Shown here piece by piece: positions 14,792 to 20,319 of a stretch of 20,319 nt of DNA. Under the pieces are notes generated by a model. That model worked only from the letters and a program-made list of their open reading frames with translations. It did no database searches and was not told the origin of the DNA. Positions within the stretch are counted from its first letter, which is position 1. Each line of letters opens with the position of its first letter. This stretch comes from an uncultured Eubacteriales bacterium (GTDB lineage Bacteria; Bacillota; Clostridia; Oscillospirales; Oscillospiraceae), in assembly GCA_900548615.1 (NCBI GenBank), contig URKW01000029.1, positions 1 to 20,319 of the forward strand. Direction: 5' to 3'. The position numbers and the translations under genes are program-made.

Positions 14792-16129
14792 TTATTCTTG
14801 AATGACCATGCACGCTGACACGCCGTAATACCGCAGGCAGGTGATCACCTGTTGGTCGATCCGTTCGCCGCACACCACCAGCGGGATGGCCGGCGGACAG
14901 CTGATGGCTGCCGCTGCGGAGATCCTGCCGCAGCAGTCCTCCAGAGGAAGCCGCTCGCTGACCGCGAAAAGGGCCTGACGCGGCGTCATCACCCGCACCG
15001 GGTGCGGCACAGGCGGCGGAGTCAATATGATCGGCGTTCTTTGGGGGATGCTGCACAAGGTTCGCTCCAGCCGAACCAGATCGTCGTCACTGTTCCATGG
15101 CGACAGCATCAGCACCACATGGTCGGGATCGTAAAACTCCGGAAACGCACCGTTTTCCTCCAGCGTGGCGGCGATCTCCGTCCCCGTATAGCCGAAGGAC
15201 TTGGGGCAGACCGTCACCTTCAGCGGCTCCTCCCCTGCCAGCATATAGCCGTGGTCGGAAAGCCGCTGCTTCAAGGCCGCCGCCTTCGGCAGAAGGTCGG
15301 CCAGATCATCACGAAAGCGCGCCATTCGGTCGTTGGCGGCATCCAGCGATTGCAGGATCAGATAGGACGGACTGCTGGAGCCAAACAGTGACATGGACGC
15401 TTTCGCCTGCTGCGCCAGCCATTCCGGCGCATCGTGGGAAATATGCAGGTAAGCGCCGCCAGTCAGAACTCCCAGCGTCTTATGGGCGGAATCGCAGCAG
15501 ATATCCGCGCCCAGCTCCATCGGGTGACAGGACTGCGGTAAAAACCGCAGATACGCGCCATGGGCGTTATCCACCAGCAGCAGAGCGCCCGCCTGATGGC
15601 AGATCTCCGCGATCCCCCGGATATCCAGCATGTGGCCCAAATAATCCGGGCTGGTCACATAGACCGCCGTCACCCTTTGCGGGCAGCTGTGCAGCGCCTG
15701 CCGTATTCCCTCTGGTGATAGGTGGCAGCTGACATAGGAGGTATCCGTCTCCGGATAGCACCACTGAATATCAATATCCAGCAGCGCGGCGGCGTTGATA
15801 AACGCCTTGTGGGTGTTGCGCGCCGCCAGAATACAGGGTCTCTCCCCTTTTGCTGCGGCGTACAGTGCCGAAAGGTGCAGCATCGCCTGAATGCACAGGG
15901 TGGAGCCGCCTGTAGCGTACACCGTATGAGCGCCGAACAGCGCTCCGGCCTGCGCCTCGCTTTCGGCAATGATACCGTCAGCGGTGAACAGCTCGTCCGC
16001 GCCGTCGATCTCGGTAATGTCCAGCGCCTCGAACCCCAGTATCGCGCTGCCCTTATGGCCCGGCATGTGAAACCGGGCCGGGCGGCGCTCGTTATAGCGG
16101 CGGACAAAATCGCAGATGGGCGAACTCAT
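14792..16129 (-). CDS. Orn/Lys/Arg decarboxylase-fold PLP enzyme
   Basis: This 445-residue cytoplasmic PLP enzyme belongs to the short Orn/Lys/Arg decarboxylase group (YaaO/SpeA-like), which makes polyamine precursors such as agmatine or cadaverine. Motifs are F-H-M-P-G-H-K-G (20-27), ATGGSTLCIQAM (72-83), the PLP-binding V-D-N-A-H-G-A (186-192) with Asp187, and D-S-A-H-K-T-L (213-219) with Schiff-base Lys217. The C-terminal domain (about 340-445) is present. The ATG overlaps the stop of scfB by four bases (ATGA), so it should be translationally coupled to the SCIFF maturase. The substrate cannot be read from sequence; a link with SCIFF is positional only. The ribosome site GGAGCGG lies within the end of scfB. 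Confidence 0.87.
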   Translation of the reverse strand: MSSPICDFVRRYNERRPARFHMPGHKGSAILGFEALDITEIDGADELFTADGIIAESEAQAGALFGAHTVYATGGSTLCIQAMLHLSALYAAAKGERPCILAARNTHKAFINAAALLDIDIQWCYPETDTSYVSCHLSPEGIRQALHSCPQRVTAVYVTSPDYLGHMLDIRGIAEICHQAGALLLVDNAHGAYLRFLPQSCHPMELGADICCDSAHKTLGVLTGGAYLHISHDAPEWLAQQAKASMSLFGSSSPSYLILQSLDAANDRMARFRDDLADLLPKAAALKQRLSDHGYMLAGEEPLKVTVCPKSFGYTGTEIAATLEENGAFPEFYDPDHVVLMLSPWNSDDDLVRLERTLCSIPQRTPIILTPPPVPHPVRVMTPRQALFAVSERLPLEDCCGRISAAAAISCPPAIPLVVCGERIDQQVITCLRYYGVSACMVIQE

Positions 16130-17511
16130 TGCGCCGCTCCCAGCTCACGGGCCACAGCCACCATGATGGCGCACTCCATGCGCTTGCGGAACAGGTCGCA
16201 GCCCTGCTTATATACGCCCCGGACAGAGCCGGTGGCGTGGTAGGCGTTGGCGGCGCAGCCGCCGGAGCAATACAGACGCGCCCAGCAATCACGGCACTCC
16301 TCGTGGGCATAAACGTTGCAGGAGGCAAATTCATCCTGCACAGCGTGATTGTCCACACCGTGCCAGATATCGCCTAAGCGGAATTTTTCGTCGCCCACGA
16401 ACTGGTGACAGGGGTACAGGTCGCCCCAGGGGGTAACGGCCATATACTCCGTACCGGAGCCGCAGCCGGAAATACGCTTATAAATACAGGGGCCGCCTTT
16501 CAGGTCGATCATATAATGATAGAAGGTAAAGGGCTTGCCCTCCTTATCCCGCTGCAGCATCAGCTCCGCCAGCTTCTCGTACTGCTCCATGACGATGGCC
16601 TTGTCGGCCTCGGTCAGCGCGGAGGGATCGTTGGCGGCGGCCACCACAGGCTCCATGCTCAGCTCGGAGAAGCCCAAGTCCAGCATGGTCTTGATATCCT
16701 CCAGAAAATCCGGATTGGCGTGGGTAAAGGTGCCCCGCATGTAGTAGTTCTTTCCGCCCCGTGCTTCTACCAGCTTCTGGAACTTGGGAACGATCTTCTC
16801 CCAGCTGCCATTGCCTGCGTAGTCCACCCGGTAGCGGTCATGGACTTCCTTGCGGCCGTCAAGGCTCAGCACCACGTTGCTCATCTCACGGTTGGCAAAA
16901 TCGATCACGTCATCGTCGATCAGCACGCCGTTTGTGGTCAGTGTAAAGCGGAAATGCTTGTTATGCATTTTCTCGATCTCACGGGCATACGCCACCAGCT
17001 GCTTCACCACATCGAAATTCATCAGCGGCTCGCCGCCGAAGAAATCCACCTCCAGATTGTGCCGGGAGCCGGAATTTTCGATCAGGAAGTCCAGCGCCCG
17101 CTTGCCCACCTCATAGCTCATCAGCGCCCGGTCGCCGTGGTACTTGCCCTGACTGGCAAAGCAGTAGGAGCAATTGAGGTTGCAGGTGTGGGCAATGTGC
17201 AGGCACAGTGCCTTGACCACGCCTGCCGTTTTGGCTTTCAGATCACCGGCCATAGGCTGGAAGGTATCTTCGGTAAACAGCTTGCCCGCCGCCTTCAGCT
17301 GGGCGATCTGGTCATAGCATTCGCCTACCTCCTCCGGCGTCACGCCCTCGGTGGAACGGTACTTTTCTGTCAGCTCACGGATGATCATATCGCGGCTTTC
17401 GGTCTCGAACATGGCGATGATATCATAGGCCAGCTCGTCCACCGCATGGACAGAGCCGGAGCAGATATCCAGCACGATGTTGTAGCCGTCCAGTTTGTAT
17501 TGATGGATCAT
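16126..17511 (-). CDS. scfB: SCIFF peptide radical-SAM maturase
   Basis: This 461-residue cytoplasmic enzyme matches the maturase that forms thioether cross-links in the SCIFF peptide. An N-terminal RRE-like/PqqD-type region (about 1-95, starting M-I-H-Q-Y-K-L-D-G-Y-N-I-V-L-D) should bind the precursor. The radical-SAM core follows with C-N-L-N-C-S-Y-C (Cys110, 114, 117) holding the SAM [4Fe-4S] cluster and F-F-G-G-E-P-L at 157-163. The C-terminal SPASM region has many cysteines: G-P-C-I-Y, S-G-C-G-S-G-T, P-C-H-Q-F, E-C-R-D-C-W, Y-C-S-G-G-C-A and Q-G-C-D, enough for auxiliary clusters. The start ATG at 17511 has GAAGGGA upstream. The precursor gene scfA lies 81 bases upstream across a terminator-like hairpin. 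Confidence 0.96.
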   Translation of the reverse strand: MIHQYKLDGYNIVLDICSGSVHAVDELAYDIIAMFETESRDMIIRELTEKYRSTEGVTPEEVGECYDQIAQLKAAGKLFTEDTFQPMAGDLKAKTAGVVKALCLHIAHTCNLNCSYCFASQGKYHGDRALMSYEVGKRALDFLIENSGSRHNLEVDFFGGEPLMNFDVVKQLVAYAREIEKMHNKHFRFTLTTNGVLIDDDVIDFANREMSNVVLSLDGRKEVHDRYRVDYAGNGSWEKIVPKFQKLVEARGGKNYYMRGTFTHANPDFLEDIKTMLDLGFSELSMEPVVAAANDPSALTEADKAIVMEQYEKLAELMLQRDKEGKPFTFYHYMIDLKGGPCIYKRISGCGSGTEYMAVTPWGDLYPCHQFVGDEKFRLGDIWHGVDNHAVQDEFASCNVYAHEECRDCWARLYCSGGCAANAYHATGSVRGVYKQGCDLFRKRMECAIMVAVARELGAAQ

Positions 17512-17542
17512 ATATTGAAATTCCCTTCAGATGGTTTGGTCA

Positions 17543-17573
17543 CGCTAAAAATGCCGCCCGAAAGGGGCGGCAT
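17543..17573 (-). terminator. Attenuator/terminator between scfA and scfB
   Basis: On the minus strand a 9-bp GC-rich stem, ATGCCGCCC (17565-17573) with GGGCGGCAT (17551-17559), has a 5-base loop and is followed by TTTTAGCG. No promoter is obvious between it and scfB, so partial readthrough would give more precursor than enzyme. Confidence 0.8.
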
Positions 17574-17592
17574 CATAGTCTCAAGTACCCGT

Positions 17593-17742
17593 TTACTTGG
17601 TTTCCTTGTTTTCGCAGGCCTGATTGGCAATACCGCAGCTGGTCTTGCAGGCAGACTGGCAGGAAGTCTGGCACTCGCCGCAGCCGCCCTTCTTGGCGCT
17701 CTCGCAAAGGTCACGAGTCTCGATGGTATTGATGTGCTTCAT
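17593..17742 (-). CDS. scfA: SCIFF precursor peptide (six cysteines in forty-five)
   Basis: This 49-residue peptide begins MKHINTIETRDL, continues through a C-E-S-A-K-K segment, and has the core G-G-C-G-E-C-Q-T-S-C-Q-S-A-C-K-T-S-C-G-I-A-N-Q-A-C-E-N. Cysteines lie at 13, 21, 24, 28, 32, 36 and 43: the six canonical core positions plus an extra Cys13. SCIFF is a near-universal clostridial RiPP precursor whose cysteines are joined by thioethers to nearby residues by ScfB. Residue 37 is Gly, where I recall Thr in the structurally mapped Clostridium thermocellum peptide. The ATG has GGGAGG 9 bases upstream and a strong promoter. The function of the mature peptide is not established. Confidence 0.96.
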   Translation of the reverse strand: MKHINTIETRDLCESAKKGGCGECQTSCQSACKTSCGIANQACENKETK

Positions 17743-17775
17743 GATGAATGTCCTCCCATGTGATTATCTCATAAA

Positions 17776-17804
17776 AATATATCACACCGTCGTGCACTTG
17801 TCAA
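17776..17804 (-). promoter_or_regulatory. Strong predicted promoter of scfA
   Basis: The minus strand reads a consensus TTGACA (17799-17804), a 17-base spacer and TATATT (17776-17781). The predicted start is near 17769 with a leader of about 27 nt. It is the only -35 in the window that matches consensus exactly at proper spacing. Confidence 0.85.
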
Positions 17805-17894
17805 TCATCGACACGCAATTTTGCGGCAAAACCGCTTTTGAAAAAGCAGAGGCCGCCACCTCACGATGCTCTGCGGGACTGCGCTTACGCTTGT

Positions 17895-18779
17895 CTATGC
17901 TCTGGGGTGGGCCTTCTGGTATACGTCCTTCAGCTGCTTCTGGATCACATGAGTGTATATCTGGGTGGAGGAGATATCCGCATGCCCCAGCATTTCCTGA
18001 ATGGAACGCAGGTCAGCGCCATTTTCCAGCAAATGTACCGCGAAGCTGTGCCGCAGCGTATGGGGCGTCACGTCCTTGCTGATCTCCGCTTTCGCCTGAT
18101 AGTGCTTGATGATCTTCCAGAACCCCTGACGGGTCATACGTGCGCCGTTCATGTTGACGAACAGGGCTCTCTGCGTCTCGTCCGCGACGATGCGGGGACG
18201 AATCGACGTCATATACTCCCGCAGCGCCTTCACGGCGGTGGGGTACAGGGGGATGATCCGCTCCTTACTGTGGCCGGTACAGTGAATGAAGCCCACTGGC
18301 AGGTTTACGTCCTCCACGTTCAGGTCGATCAGCTCCGACACACGGATACCGGTGGCGTACAGTAGCTCCAGCATAGCGTGATCCCGGAAGCCCTTCTCAT
18401 CCTCACATTTCGGCTGCTCCAGAAACAGCTCCACCTCGCGGTTGGTCAGGATCTCCGGGCATTTGCGCTCCACCTTCGCCGTGGTAACGGCCTTGGCGGG
18501 GTTCGACTTGACACGTCCTGCCTGCATCATGTAATTGTAAAAGGAGCGGATAGACGCCGCGGAGCGGGTAATGGTAGCGGGTGATTTTCCCTGATCACCC
18601 ATATGGTGCAGGTACTCGCTGACGGTATCACGGTTCACCTTTTTCAGATCGGTGATCCCCGTATCCAGCAGCCACGCCTGAAACTGGTTCAGGTCTCTGG
18701 CATAGGAGTTCAGCGTATTCTTCTGTACATGCTTTTCTTCCGTCAGATAGCGGCAGTAATCCGCAATATGATCCGCCAT
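17895..18779 (-). CDS. xerD: Tyrosine recombinase XerD
   Basis: This 294-residue protein is a Xer-type site-specific recombinase that resolves chromosome dimers at dif near division. The N-terminal SAM-like core-binding domain (about 1-95) includes Y-L-T-E-E-K-H-V-Q-K-N-T-L-N-S-Y. The catalytic domain shows Arg146 (T-G-I-R-V-S-E-L), Lys172 (G-H-S-K-E-R), H-T-L-R with His240 and Arg243, His266 (L-G-H-A) and nucleophile Tyr275 (S-S-T-Q-I-Y-T-H). The length and chromosomal setting favour housekeeping XerD over a phage integrase; no attachment sites or phage genes are seen. The start ATG at 18779 has GGAGGG 8 bases upstream; an in-frame extension into spoIIM is rejected. It lies 20 bases after spoIIM, a pairing common in spore formers. 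Confidence 0.93.
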   Translation of the reverse strand: MADHIADYCRYLTEEKHVQKNTLNSYARDLNQFQAWLLDTGITDLKKVNRDTVSEYLHHMGDQGKSPATITRSAASIRSFYNYMMQAGRVKSNPAKAVTTAKVERKCPEILTNREVELFLEQPKCEDEKGFRDHAMLELLYATGIRVSELIDLNVEDVNLPVGFIHCTGHSKERIIPLYPTAVKALREYMTSIRPRIVADETQRALFVNMNGARMTRQGFWKIIKHYQAKAEISKDVTPHTLRHSFAVHLLENGADLRSIQEMLGHADISSTQIYTHVIQKQLKDVYQKAHPRA

Positions 18780-18799
18780 ATACGCATCCCTCCTTTTCG

Positions 18800-19399
18800 T
18801 TAAGATAACCGGCTCAAGGCCAGTGTGAACAGGCGCGGCACCACTGTCATTTCCAGCACCGCACCCAAGATCAGTACAATAAAGCAGCCTATCAGCCGCC
18901 AGCGCTGCGCCGCCGTTCCGGCGGCAGACTCGCCTCTCAGGCGGCAAAGCGTCTTATCGAAAGCCCACTGCGCCACCAGCAGCGTACAGGGCAGCACCAC
19001 CACGCTCCGCAGTCCAAAGGCCGCCAGCGACAGAAGTACCCCCTCCTGCCCCAGACTTCCGGCAAAGCACGCCACAGCAAAGGACAGGGTGAAGCCCTGC
19101 CACGCGCAGACCAGCGGAATCGCCACCGCGCCGAAGGAACAGGAGGCCAGCAGAAAAATGATGGTGGGCTCCCGCAGATAGGCCACCGCCACACGCAGCA
19201 GCGATGCCTGTGCCGCACCGTTTTCCGCCACCATCCCAGCATAGCTGCGGAGATAATCCGCCAGCTCACCGCCGGTCACAGCGTGCTGCGCTACCTGTCC
19301 GGCTACGATCCCGGCCGCAAAAAATGCACACAGCGTCAGCAAGCGCGGGATCCGCGCCGACGACGCCGGTGCTTTATGAAATACCTTACGCAGCTTCAT
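18800..19399 (-). CDS. spoIIM: Stage II sporulation protein M
   Basis: This 199-residue membrane protein matches SpoIIM, which works with SpoIID and SpoIIP in peptidoglycan remodelling for engulfment of the forespore. A basic N-terminus (MKLRKVFHK) precedes about five hydrophobic segments; the central S-C-S-F-G-A-V-A-I-P-L-V followed by G-F-T-L-S-F-A-V-A resembles the family core. The chosen ATG at 19399 is 9 bases from AGGTGA; a GTG three codons earlier (19408) is possible but only 3 bases from GAGG. Its presence marks the organism as an endospore former or a recent descendant. It shares an operon with xerD. A sigma-A-like promoter is visible, and a sporulation sigma-E promoter was not convincingly found. 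Confidence 0.88.
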   Translation of the reverse strand: MKLRKVFHKAPASSARIPRLLTLCAFFAAGIVAGQVAQHAVTGGELADYLRSYAGMVAENGAAQASLLRVAVAYLREPTIIFLLASCSFGAVAIPLVCAWQGFTLSFAVACFAGSLGQEGVLLSLAAFGLRSVVVLPCTLLVAQWAFDKTLCRLRGESAAGTAAQRWRLIGCFIVLILGAVLEMTVVPRLFTLALSRLS

Positions 19400-19444
19400 G
19401 GAGACCACTCACCTCAACCTATTCCTATGAGACAAGCCAGCCTT

Positions 19445-19463
19445 ATAGAAGCATTTCTTCTAT
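19445..19463. repeat. Inverted repeat in the spoIIM leader
   Basis: ATAGAAG (19445-19451) and CTTCTAT (19457-19463) form a perfect 7-bp inverted repeat with a CATTT spacer, at the predicted transcription start of spoIIM. It could be an operator or a 5' hairpin. Confidence 0.5.
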
Positions 19464-19465
19464 CT

Positions 19466-19494
19466 ACTATATGGCAAATTCATCGGAATCGCAA
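19466..19494 (-). promoter_or_regulatory. Predicted promoter of spoIIM-xerD
   Basis: The minus strand reads TTGCGA (19489-19494), a 17-base spacer and TATAGT (19466-19471). The CATATAGT overlapping the -10 also resembles a sigma-E -10, but no matching -35 was recognised. Confidence 0.5.
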
Positions 19495-19656
19495 GGTCTT
19501 TCTGCAAATTCCGTCAATTTTGTCAGTTGTTCCAAAATATTATGTCAACAACATTATGTCTACCATTTTGCCTGATCAGGTCGTTTCTTCAAAAAAGGCG
19601 AGATGTGGTAAAACGTACTGAATCGCCCTACCAGATGTTGAAGCGCGGCACAAACG

Positions 19657-19690
19657 TTTGATTCTCTGCACTTTACAGAGGGTAATCAAA
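19657..19690. other. Bulged stem-loop of unknown role
   Basis: TTTGATT (19657-19663) plus CTCTG (19664-19668) pair with CAGAG (19676-19680) and AATCAAA (19684-19690), leaving a 7-base loop and a GGT bulge on the 3' side. The 12-bp stem sits in noncoding DNA beyond the end of the TIGR04086-type gene. It could be part of a terminator or a small RNA. Confidence 0.45.
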
Positions 19691-19713
19691 AATGTTTCGT
19701 CACGTAAAACTTT

Positions 19714-19728
19714 TCGTGATTTTCACGA
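19714..19728 (-). terminator. Weak terminator-like hairpin after the TIGR04086-type gene
   Basis: TCGTGA (19714-19719) and TCACGA (19723-19728) form a 6-bp stem with a 3-base loop, 10 bases past the stop codon. On the minus strand it is followed by AAAGTTTT rather than a clean T-run. Confidence 0.4.
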
Positions 19729-19737
19729 TTCGGCATA

Positions 19738-20169
19738 TTATGTTACCGCCCGCCTGCGCCGCTTTACCGCCGCAGGCGCTTGCCGTTTGGCCTGCTTTTT
19801 CCGCTTTTTTCCACGGCACAGCACACACGCGAGAAAACCGCCGCCAAACACCGCGCCGGTGATCCACAGGCCGTGACTTTGAAAATCCACCGGCTGCGAA
19901 GAGGCCAGCGCCACGCACCACAACAGCGCGTACAGCAGCGCCGCCGTTATCACAGAGAGTACCGCCTCTCCCCCGCCCTTTCTGGCCATGCAGCCGCCTA
20001 GAAACGCCGCTAATCCGCAGCTGCCATAGACCCACCACACTGTCATGCCGGACGGCAGCACCCCCTTCACAACGAGCAGCGCACCAAGCATGACGCAAAG
20101 CAGCAGCGCCGCTACCGCTGATGCCAGTCCCAGCCATGTGCGCTTTCCGAACAATCCCACAAATGACAT
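19738..20169 (-). CDS. TIGR04086-type (YrzE-like) four-helix membrane protein
   Basis: This 143-residue protein has four hydrophobic segments (about 12-36, 41-61, 68-92 and 98-117) separated by short loops, and a very basic C-terminal tail (G-K-K-R-K-K-Q-A-K-R then K-R-R-R-R). The size, topology and G-C-M-A-R-K turn fit the TIGR04086/YrzE membrane family, whose function is unknown. In other clostridia I recall this family lying next to yajC and the SCIFF genes; here spoIIM and xerD lie between it and scfA. The ATG at 20169 has AAGGAGG 9 bases upstream. The family call rests on topology and context, so it is moderate. Confidence 0.65.
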   Translation of the reverse strand: MSFVGLFGKRTWLGLASAVAALLLCVMLGALLVVKGVLPSGMTVWWVYGSCGLAAFLGGCMARKGGGEAVLSVITAALLYALLWCVALASSQPVDFQSHGLWITGAVFGGGFLACVLCRGKKRKKQAKRQAPAAVKRRRRAVT

Positions 20170-20319
20170 GCTCTCATACCTCCTTCAGACTTTCTCTTGA
20201 AACTGTATGCGGCAGGGCGGTGCAATATGGCTCTTTGGCTCGGCGCGCAAAAAAGACGCTCTTTGGCCGGCTCCACATAAGAAAACACACGCCGTAAAAG
20301 GCAAATTTTGCACGGATAT
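20170..20319. other. Noncoding upstream region at the right edge
   Basis: No gene is supported here. The 10-mer GCTCTTTGGC occurs twice in direct orientation (20230-20239 and 20258-20267), starts 28 bases apart. A confident promoter for the TIGR04086-type gene was not found. Confidence 0.5.

Larger units (their letters stand above)
19400..19737. other. AT-rich 338-base intergenic region between the TIGR04086-type gene and spoIIM
   Basis: No supported gene lies here. It holds the spoIIM promoter and leader near 19445-19494, and two copies of ATTATGTC separated by six bases (around 19539-19560). It also has a bulged stem-loop at 19657-19690 and a small hairpin at 19714-19728. Base composition is clearly more AT-rich than the flanking genes. 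Confidence 0.7.

Noticed and set aside
17508..17714. 68-residue Ala/Arg/Pro-rich open frame overlapping scfA
   Set aside because: It is out of frame with the SCIFF peptide and crosses the attenuator hairpin. The SCIFF reading is unmistakable.
16405..17763. 452-residue open frame antisense to scfB and scfA
   Set aside because: It spans two recognised genes and the intervening hairpin, and has no start signal.
17824..17837. GCGG-CAAAA-CCGC mini-hairpin as an xerD terminator
   Set aside because: The stem is only 4 bp and the T-run is in the wrong direction for xerD.
17895..18779. Tyrosine recombinase as a mobile-element integrase
   Set aside because: It has XerD length and motifs, and an operon with spoIIM. 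No attachment repeats, phage genes or compositional shift are present.
20230..20267. Two GCTCTTTGGC direct repeats as a CRISPR or regulatory array
   Set aside because: There are only two copies, and the short spacing with GC-rich surroundings gives no wider pattern.

Overview
The window is chromosomal DNA from a Gram-positive, spore-forming anaerobe of the class Clostridia, most likely a gut Oscillospiraceae-type bacterium. The evidence is a GC-rich coding background with AT-rich promoters, strong AGGAGG-type ribosome sites and a spoIIM gene. A SCIFF peptide with its radical-SAM maturase, which is close to a clostridial signature, points the same way. So do a PPi-type phosphofructokinase, an ATP-type PEP carboxykinase and a class B sortase. 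Genus-level assignment is not possible by reading alone.

Layout. Positions 1-1487 hold divergent glycolytic genes: the 5' end of class II fructose-bisphosphate aldolase (minus) and a PPi-type phosphofructokinase (plus), separated by a perfect 22-bp-arm palindrome. Positions 1539-4153 hold type III pantothenate kinase (minus), then a two-gene plus-strand lipid module: a CrtO-like acyltransferase overlapping an MGDG-synthase/UgtP-like glycosyltransferase. Positions 4238-6285 hold a class B sortase (minus) and a threonine-aldolase-like PLP lyase (plus) fired from back-to-back promoters. Positions 6356-8350 hold a small unknown protein and pckA (both minus). Positions 8510-9758 hold a divergent pair: an EF2563/YqeB-type protein of the selenium-dependent molybdenum hydroxylase system (minus) and a ModE-like regulator (plus). 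They share one inverted repeat that overlaps both -35 boxes.

From 9823 to 20169 every gene is on the minus strand. Read in transcription order they are a TIGR04086-type membrane protein, spoIIM and xerD, then scfA, scfB and an Orn/Lys/Arg decarboxylase-fold enzyme. A MATE exporter follows, and last comes an iron operon of a fused FeoA-FeoB, a FeoB-associated Cys-rich peptide and a HAD hydrolase, all joined by one-base stop/start overlaps.

Themes: PEP/pyrophosphate-centred energy metabolism (PPi-PFK, aldolase, PEPCK), envelope biology (sortase, glycolipid module), metal handling (Feo, Mo/Se regulation) and one ribosomally made peptide system (SCIFF). Most genes have readable sigma-A promoters with 16-18 bp spacers, and most convergent pairs share a bidirectional hairpin terminator. 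The items most worth a second look are the palindromic double promoter at 173-219, the shared operator and apparently leaderless mRNA at 9362-9411, the scfA-terminator-scfB layout with a SCIFF peptide carrying Gly where a thioether acceptor is expected, and the CrtO-like/glycosyltransferase pair with no carotenoid genes.
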